Below, piece by piece: positions 7,074 to 12,251 of a stretch of 12,251 nucleotides of DNA. The position numbers and the translations under genes were made by a program. Origin of the DNA: Pavlovales sp. CCMP2436. Its lineage: Eukaryota > Haptophyta > Pavlovophyceae > Pavlovales. The stretch covers positions 13,022 to 25,272 of the forward strand of contig MU631796.1 of the NCBI GenBank assembly GCA_026770615.1, read 5' to 3'. Every line of letters begins with the position of its first letter. Within the stretch, counting starts at the first letter, position 1. Under the pieces are notes generated by a model, which was not told where the DNA came from, ran no database searches, and was given only the letters and a program-made list of their open reading frames with translations.

Positions 7074-9360
7074 AAGGGCAGGGTCTGGGGAACGACTGGA
7101 AGGTCTCCGTCCCGACTCACGGCCGTCGCCACCGCCCCGCTCCGATGCAGGGGGGTAGGGGGTAGGGGGGAAGGGGGAAGGCAAGGGTTTGAAAGAGGGT
7201 AGGGGGTAAGTTATAGGACTTCGTTTACTGATGTATGTTCATTTTGCTTAAAATCCCCCCCCCCCCCCACACACTGCTGGAGCCAGGTCTCGGTTGCTAC
7301 CGAAATTGAAGACTGTAATTGGTTAAAAAGAAGTTTACAGTTTGCAGTGATTGGTCATTCATTTTTGCATTGGTGAATCCCCTACCGGCAAGGAATTCAT
7401 CAAGAACAGAGTCCTGGCTCCAGCAGACACACACCTGCGCATCCGACACCGTGGCGAAGAGTCGATAGTCGCCGGCCTCGCGGATGTCCACCCATGCGTT
7501 CAAGTCCTACATATTAATTGTATATATATGAAAGGGGGGGGAGGGGAAGGCAGTGAGACTGCGACCTACAGAAGAAAAAAAAAATCACGGATGTCCACTA
7601 AGGCGCCCAGCTCCTTTAAAGTATGTATACATAGCTAAATACGATGAGCTAGGCAGCGAGAGGGGTCAGAAGGTACACAGCACGAACCAAACGTAATAAA
7701 TTATGACGAGCAAAAAAAAAATGCCCAGGCTCGAAGAATGGTCAGCGGCGAGGTGACACACCAACATATTTAATATAAGTACAAAACTGTCAATTATGTA
7801 CAGCAGAATATATCAAACAGAAAAACCGCGCACCGGCCCGAATCGCGCGTGTGCCGAGCCGCTGTGGTTCATCCCCGGCTCCTCCGCAAAGCCGCCGCAT
7901 GTCCAGTCAGACGCGCCAACCACTGGCGGACGGCGCAGTCGCGGGTCACGCGCCTCAGCGGGCAGCAGCGCGCCGTGCAGCCGGCGCCCCCCCGTGGGCT
8001 CTCCCACTGGCCGCTGCTCTCCAATTGGCTCTCCCATCATCTCTCCCATCGCCTGCATCTCCCCCATTGACTGCTGCTCCCCCATTGACTGCTGCTCGTG
8101 GAGCCGGCGGCCGCGCCCCGCACCCTTTTGCGCGCGCGCGAGCGCGCGCGCTGCCCTCTCGCGCGTGCCGCGCGCCGCGTCCGTTAGCGCCTGCGTGACG
8201 GTGACGTGCCCGTGCGAGACCAGCGACGGTGGCGGGCACCCGCCGAGTGCGCCACCCGGTGTCTCAAACTTGGCGAGCACGAGGTGGGCGGCCGCGCCCA
8301 TGTGTGCGCTCAGCGTGCGCACGGGCGCGGGCGCGCCCTCATCGCCGAGCAACCGCGCGAAGGTGAGCGTGAGGCGGTTACAACTGCCCTTACGCAGGGC
8401 CCCCGCGATCGGCAGCCAGCCACCGCCGCCGGCACTCGCGCGGAGGGTGGCGACGTAGCACGGCGTGGCGGCGGCGGCGGGCGGCGCGCCAACTGCGCAG
8501 CGGCAGCAGGCGGCGGCGTCGAGCGAGGTGCGGACGGCGCGCGCCGCGTCGCCGCCAACGGCCACGCTGACAAGCGCGCGCGCTCGTGGCACCCCAATAG
8601 ACGAGTGCAGCATGCCAGCGGCTGCGGAGCACGCGCCCAGTGGCGGGTCACCGGCAGCAGCCAATACCGCGGCACCCCCGAGCGGGCTGGGCGCGGCGGG
8701 CAGCTCGAGCCGCGCCACTGTCTCAAAGGGCACGCCGACGCTCGCCGGCTCGGCCACGGCAGCGCAGCGGCGCAGGACAGTATTGGACAACACGGCGTCC
8801 ACCGCGAGAGCCCACGGCCCGGCCCGCGGCAGCTGCACGCGCACGCGCAGCCGCGGCAGTCTGCGATCGGATGTGCGCTCGGGGTGGGCGTGGACGAAGT
8901 CCTCCAGGTCGGGAGAGACGAGCAGCACGTGCGCGAGCTGGCCGTGCGACGAGACGAGGTCCGCCGCGGAGAGCGCCTCCCACGCCGAGCAGCGGCCGAA
9001 GGCACGGAACGAGGGGGCGGAGCAGTAGAGCAGCGCGAGCTCGAGCAGTGCGCGCCCGTCGGCTGGCTCCCACTCGAGTATGTCAGCTCTCGCGCTGAGG
9101 CGCAGCGACGACTCGCACTGCAGCGGCTCGACGTTGTCGGCGCCCGGCCGCGCCGCGAGGGCGTACATGCCGAGCACGAGCAGCACGGCCACGACGGCGG
9201 AGAGGAAGAGCGCCAGCACGGCACGCACCACCGGGTCGCCGCGCGCATCCTCGTCCTCGTCCGAGGACTCGTCGTCCTCATCGAAGCCCCCCTCGTCCGC
9301 CTCCCTGCCCGGCTCTGCGGCCATAGTTGACATCTCGTCCTCCTCGTCCCGGTGTCTCAT
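6485..9360 (-). CDS. Membrane-anchored protein with two His-rich beta-sandwich modules (bacterial metal-associated 'F.H.HP' type), four exons
   Basis: Model: exons 9360-7834, 7506-7435, 6839-6711 and 6556-6485, about 599 aa, in phase throughout. Exon 1 has an acidic N-terminus and a membrane helix at about 44-70 (AVLALFLSAVVAVLLVLGMY), suggesting type II topology. Module 1 (about 134-195) shows HGQLAHVLLVSPDLEDF, then HAHP, then QLPRAGPWALAVDAV. Module 2 starts near 325 with LTFARLLGDEGAPAPVRTL then AHMGAAAHLVLAKF. It is interrupted by an Arg-rich segment and six-residue repeats (EQQSMG), resumes at NHSGSAHARFGP, and continues only through exon 2 (DLNAWVDIREAGDYRLF) and exon 3 (SGSVVTAGFWLRV). 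That order matches bacterial proteins ending 'FGP...v.F..pG.YkLf.qf..dG.v.ta.F.v.V', recalled as a general pattern. Their role is usually discussed with metal handling, so metal or copper binding here is inference. The donors are GTGCGC, GTGTGT and GTAAAA. The exon 3 acceptor (CTCCTTTTTTCAG) and donor are excellent. Start alternatives are ATGs at 9333 and 9324 (best context); one at 9456 would almost touch the divergent gene. The 3' end is uncertain: donors at 6528 or 6498 could splice to an exon 6452-6313, or to 5766. Other proposals for this locus could treat 7813-9456 as an intronless gene, but that cuts module 2. Confidence 0.75.
6892..7010 (-). repeat. Tandem duplication, about 61 bp period, in intron 2
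   Basis: Segments from 6892 and 6953 both begin ATTCCTATT(G/A)(T/C)ATTTC and end GTG(G/A)(T/C)GATTAGTA.TGCAGG, with indels in the middle. It lies within the inferred intron 7434-6840. On the plus strand each copy ends in a 3'-splice-site-like TGCAGG. Confidence 0.65.
7274..7426. mobile_element. Short inverted-repeat (MITE-like) element in intron 2 of the membrane-protein gene
   Basis: CTGCTGGAGCCAGG (7274-7287) and CCTGGCTCCAGCAG (7413-7426) are perfect 14-bp inverted termini. Pairing continues to about 18 of 20 bp (GGTCTCGG versus GGACTCTG). ACACA lies immediately outside both ends, a possible target duplication, though CA-rich DNA weakens this. The element spans 153 bp, has no coding capacity, and its right end is 8 bp from the inferred exon 2 donor. 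A separate acceptor-like TTTTTAACCAATTACAG (7329-7313, minus) lies inside. Confidence 0.6.
7478..7605 (-). repeat. Duplicated fragment of exon 2 within intron 1
   Basis: The exon 2 bases 7478-7498 (minus strand CGCATGGGTGGACATCCGCG) recur at 7585-7605 with 17 of 21 positions identical. The second copy is followed on the minus strand by GTGATTTTTTTTTTCTTCTGTAG, a compact donor-like and acceptor-like pair. It looks like a decayed copy of the exon 2 start and does not help the reading frame. Confidence 0.45.
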
Positions 9361-9462
9361 ACTCCCCAAGTCGGCGGGCTCATCCCATCCCTCCACCCAC
9401 CGTCTCGCGTGCCCGCCGCCCAAGCGCCGCCATCGTTGGCCGCGTCTGTGAGCCAAAGCAGC
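9361..9462. promoter_or_regulatory. Compact shared (bidirectional) promoter region
   Basis: Only 102 bp separate the inferred ATGs of the two divergent genes (138 bp if the left gene starts at 9324). The interval is GC-rich, with no TATA box, CCCACCC/CCATCCCTCC-type pyrimidine runs, and a GCCGCCATCGTTGG segment resembling initiator or YY1-like motifs. Both 5' UTRs and the start sites must fit here or overlap, so the two genes are likely co-expressed. This is inferred from geometry alone. Confidence 0.5.
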
Positions 9463-11196
9463 ATGGCGGCGGCTCGACGCGCTGCGATGGCCCCCGAGAC
9501 GTACGACGAGCCGCCGCGGCGCCCGCGGGCTTGCTGGCGCCGCGTGGCATGTGCCGCCGCCCCCGTGTGCACACTAGTTCTCCTCGCAGTGGCAGTATGC
9601 GCCACCGCCCTCTGGCTGCGCGATGGGGGGGGCGAGCCCGGCGCGCACGCCGCCGCTGCGCGGCGGCCGGCGGGCTGGCCCACGCTGTCAGTCTTCAACG
9701 CGAGCTGTGCGCACGAGCGGAGACTTGGCGAGTGCCCCGGCTACGAGGTCTGCCTGGCCGAGGTGCGCAACTTCAACGAGAGCACGTTCCTCGGCGGGAT
9801 GCGGCTGGCGCGGGAAGGACCGCCGCGTGTGAGCGAGGCGCGACCGTGGTGCACAAAGTGGGGCTGCATCGACCAGGCGCGGTGCGTGCAGCCCTTCAAG
9901 CTCTATCAGTACACCGCGGAGGACGTCAGAGGGACGCAGCTGGAGGAGTGCCTGGAGCCGTTCAACATCACGGGGCCGGGCATCACTGAGCATATCACGG
10001 ACGACCCCCGCCGCGCCTGCGCCTTCTGGTTTGAGGTGAGCGGGCGCTGCCGCGCGCTGCGGCACATGTGGAAGCTCAAGCACTGGGGCGGGAACGGGCT
10101 CAACCACGTCCTGGTAATCCACACGGACGAGGGCATCAGCGCCAGCGAGCGCGTTAGTTACCTCGGCCGCGCGGCCATCGCGCAGGGCCACGCCACTGCC
10201 GAGCGCTTCGTTCCCGGTATCTTATCTTATTCTTATTCTTATTCTTATTATTATTATTATATATTTGCATTTATATTTATATTTATATATTCTATTCTAT
10301 TATGTTATATTATATTATATATATTATATTATATAAGGCCTCGACATCGCACTCGGCCTCCACTCAAAGTTCCACGGCCCGAACGCGCTCGTGCTCGCGG
10401 CTGCACGACCATGGGCGCGGCAGCACCTGCTCACCTTTAAGGGCACGTGGACGCACACGGCGCGGGTCCGCGCAGGGCTGCACCACGACGAGCGTAGGCG
10501 CGTGCTGCTCGTTACCTACCCCAACCCGCACCAGTGTGCAGTGAGCACCAGCCTCCGCCGCCCCTACCTCAACAGCGCCCGCTCGCGCCGGCTCGCGCCA
10601 CTGCACGCCGACTGCTGCGAGAAGCTCCACTCCGTGTACAAGAGCTACAACTACGCGCGCTTGATGAACACCACCTTCGCGCTCGTCCTGCCCGGCCGGC
10701 AACCCGCCTCCTACAGGTAATGGTTGTGAGTTTTAGGTCCTAAAACATTTCGCGTATGTACTCGTCTGAGGACTGTCCCGGTACTTGTAGCTAATTGGTT
10801 TGGATTGGTATTTGAATATTGGTTTTAAACACGATAATGAACAAACAGCTACACTACTTTTATGAACCTAATACTCACGATCGTCACCCCTCCTACAGGC
10901 TCGCTGAGGTGATCGCGACCGGGGCCATCCCGGTCTTCTACGGCTTTGAGGACGCGATGCTACCCTACGCCGAGCTGATCGACTGGCGGTCCATGTCAAT
11001 GTACGCGCCGATCGACGTCAACTTCGAAGGGAAACTCCTCCCCGCCCTCGAGGCACTCGCCGCGGACAGAAAGCGCCTACTCGCGATGCAGCGGGCGCTC
11101 GCGAAGGCCAGCAGGCACTTTGACGGGGACGGCAGCCGCGGCGGCAACCAGGCGATCGTTGAGACGCTCCGCAGGCGATACTCGTTTGAGCTATGA
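9463..11196 (+). CDS. Exostosin-like (GT47) glycosyltransferase, type II Golgi membrane protein, three exons
   Basis: Exons 9463-10216, 10338-10716 and 10899-11196 join in phase to 476 aa. The ATG is chosen for its strong context (AGCAGCATGG), although the frame is open upstream to 9352. A short basic cytoplasmic tail precedes a membrane helix at about 29-51 (VCTLVLLAVAVCATALWL). A Cys-rich stem follows, with possible N-glycosylation at FNAS, NFNES, FNIT and MNTT. The catalytic region begins VQPFKLYQY (about 143-150) and shows EXT-family landmarks: HWGGNGLNHVLVI (about 207-219), FVPGLDIAL (about 249-256), RQHLLTFKGTW (about 279-289) and MNTTFALVLPGR (about 361-372). The nucleotide-sugar-binding block RLAEVIATGAIPVFYG then ends LPYAELIDW. 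It resembles the GT47 half of animal EXT proteins; the GT64 half is absent. The expected role is transfer of a sugar, probably uronic acid or a hexose, to cell-surface or scale polysaccharide in the Golgi; the exact donor cannot be read. Intron 1 (10217-10337) is pure AT-rich simple sequence. Intron 2 is described separately. Confidence 0.9.
10707..10899 (+). mobile_element. Introner-like element forming intron 2 of the exostosin gene
   Basis: The 182-bp intron is 10717-10898. CCTCCTACAGG occurs exactly at 10707-10717 (end of exon 2) and again at 10889-10899 (intron 3' end), like a target-site duplication. Just inside are imperfect inverted ends: left TAATGGTT then GTGAGTTTTAGGTCC (from 10718), right, read in reverse, TGACGATC then GTGAGTATTAGGTTC (from 10886). 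In the first eight positions all differences are transitions. The duplication supplies both splice sites (ACAG|GT and ACAG|G). This is the structure expected of a DNA-transposon-derived intron. The insertion splits the conserved exostosin block at Arg378 in phase 2 and leaves the protein intact. Confidence 0.65.
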
Positions 11197-11357
11197 CGCC
11201 GAAGAATGTACGGAAGTCGTCAGAACTATGAGCGCAATATCTTCCTCTGGCCAGCAAACTGTATAACTTTGTTATTATACTAAGGCAGCTAGCGAAATCA
11301 TATTTTGCGCTGCGATGTATTGAGGGTGCGAAAAAGGAAGTACCCCCAGAATAGTAA

Positions 11358-11588
11358 GTCCCGCTGGTGGAGAGCCGTGACGCCGACACGGTCAAGATAG
11401 GTCAGAGAGACCCGGTTGACATGCGGAAAGAGCTCGCCCGGTCCAGAACGACCTATTTCATCGCGCCTCACAGCCAGACCTCCGTCCGCGCGCGTCTCGT
11501 GGCTCTAGAACCTTCACTAGCTCGGATCACAGGCTCCATCACAGGCTCCATGCACGTTCGGGCCATACTGCACGGACACCGAGGATAG
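11358..11588 (+). CDS. Weak open frame, hypothetical
   Basis: The frame opens after a TAA at 11355. It reads protein-like (SRTTYFIAPHSQTSVRARLV, then ALEPSLARITGSITGSM) and stops at 11588. The only internal ATG that would leave a sizeable product is near 11420. No splice partner, family motif or polyadenylation signal was found, and a minus-strand frame over the left part is also open. ACAGGCTCCATC/ACAGGCTCCATG is a local duplication at 11529-11552. It may be an exon of a gene, or chance. Confidence 0.2.
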   Translation, partial: VPLVESRDADTVKIGQRDPVDMRKELARSRTTYFIAPHSQTSVRARLVALEPSLARITGSITGSMHVRAILHGHRG

Positions 11589-11709
11589 GGCAACGCGGGC
11601 TCAATTTATTTTTACTAGCTAAGTTACGTACCAATGTTGTGCCGTTCTTAGTGATCTTACATAACTTTATAATGTTGTAGTATGCACAATTAGCTTTAGC
11701 TCGCCTTAT

Positions 11710-11758
11710 ATAATTATATCTTGACTGATAGGGATTCAAGCTGGCGTCATAATTATAT
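11710..11758 (-). repeat. Dispersed 28-bp element, copy 2, with flanking 10-bp direct repeat
   Basis: 11721-11748 is the exact reverse complement of 4168-4195. The 10-mer ATAATTATAT lies on both sides (11710-11719 and 11749-11758), with one extra C before the left end of the element. The direct repeat suggests insertion or gap-filling, but it is AT-rich and near-palindromic. Confidence 0.7.
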
Positions 11759-12169
11759 AAGTCATGATGCACTTTTTACCCCGTGTGACCCGGTTCTCAG
11801 CTATTTGAGATTTATGATGATGATCGAAACTACTGGCTAGTTCGTTAGCTGGAATAGTTTGCCGCTAGTTCAAAAATGAACGCGTAAATTATTTGACAAT
11901 ATTATTAAGGCAGTGTAAATGAAGGAAATCCCGTTGTTTGAGCGCTGCACGTCCATCCACCATCGCCTCTCACGCGCCTTAGTAGCGGATATGTATATAC
12001 CTTTCCCATTGTTCGGCACAGCCAACTAACTAAATACTTAATAATAATTAATAGCACACTTATTTATTTATTCATTTATTCAAGCATGTATTCACGCTGG
12101 GCGGCGATTGGGACCAGTCAGATCAGGGTAATTTGAAAAGCGGTGTTTAAAATCTGGGCAGCATGCTGC
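11759..12169. other. Non-coding spacer, no gene seen
   Basis: Moderately AT-rich sequence with TTTA/ATTT runs near 12040-12085 and no open frame worth reporting. Confidence 0.6.
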
Positions 12170-12251
12170 GAGGTGGGGAGGAATGGGGGTGAGGTTGGGT
12201 GGAGGTGGGATGGGTGGGTGGTAGTGGTGGGGGTGGGGGGGGGGGGGGGGG
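12170..12251 (+). repeat. G-rich low-complexity tract
   Basis: GGTGGG/GGGTGAGG-type sequence running into a homopolymer of G at the window edge. It has strong G-quadruplex potential. It does not match the usual TTTAGGG or TTAGGG telomere repeat. The edge may mark a sequencing or assembly break. Confidence 0.8.

Noticed and set aside
7297..7503. Minus open frame beginning MNAWVDIREAGDYR read as an independent small gene
   Set aside because: It is exon 2 read through its donor (CAG|GTGTGT). The in-phase joins on both sides complete a known-looking module, whereas the read-through part has no such features.
8206..9330. Long plus-strand open frame (374 codons) opposite the membrane-protein gene, plus several other 100-320-codon frames in the same region
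   Set aside because: High GC suppresses stop codons in every frame. These frames give Arg/Ala/Gly-rich sequences with no motif, while the minus-strand frame has a membrane helix and family motifs.
10819..11196. Separate gene starting in exostosin intron 2
   Set aside because: The frame merely runs from the intron into exon 3. The exostosin motif spans exon 2 and exon 3 exactly at the splice junction.
12170..12251. Telomere at the right end
   Set aside because: The G-rich tract has no regular TTTAGGG-like unit and ends in a homopolymer. A window or contig edge is the simpler reading.

Overview
This window looks like nuclear DNA of a unicellular eukaryote, most likely an alga, and an exact lineage cannot be read from it. 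The evidence is GC-rich exons set in AT-rich, repeat-laden spacers, introns with canonical GT...AG ends (often with a CTAAC/TTAAC-like branch site and a pyrimidine tract before CAG), and a Golgi-type exostosin glycosyltransferase. No bacterial operon, Shine-Dalgarno pattern, rRNA or tRNA was found. All splice models were built by eye from splice signals, reading-frame phase and family motifs, without transcript data.

Layout. 1-1500: tandem repeats with 47, 151, 18 and about 100 bp periods and no convincing gene. 1500-1810: open segments on both strands that cannot be assigned. 1866-2859 (+): a probable three-exon gene for a small Gly/Ala-rich protein, whose first intron is built from three diverged copies of a unit ending in a 3' splice site. 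2998-3087 (-): a candidate last exon of a convergent gene ending in a hydrophobic stretch and GLFGGFHLKHH. 3160-3920: GC-rich block with several competing open frames. 3960-4430: (TA)n DNA with a dispersed 28-bp element. 4430-4855: GC island, unassigned. 4860-5550: low-information sequence with a 52-bp duplication. 5555-5766 (-): well-formed candidate exons. 5905-6319: a 41-bp tandem array.

6485-9360 (-) and 9463-11196 (+) form a divergent pair whose start codons are about 100 bp apart. The leftward gene encodes a single-pass membrane protein with two His-containing beta-sandwich-like modules. They resemble a bacterial family with 'HxxxV..DL..F.HxHP' and 'G.YrLf.q....g.v.ta.F.l.V' motifs. The second module only becomes complete when three exons are joined in phase. 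The rightward gene is a 476-aa type II membrane exostosin (GT47) glycosyltransferase with three exons. Its second intron has an 11-bp direct repeat at its boundaries and inverted termini, as expected of a transposon-derived intron (introner).

11197-12251 is mostly non-coding. It holds one weak open frame, the second copy of the 28-bp element (inverted, and flanked by a 10-bp direct repeat), and a G-rich end. The recurring theme is duplication of short segments that carry splice sites, plus two intronic elements with terminal inverted repeats. The genome appears to be actively making or remodelling introns.
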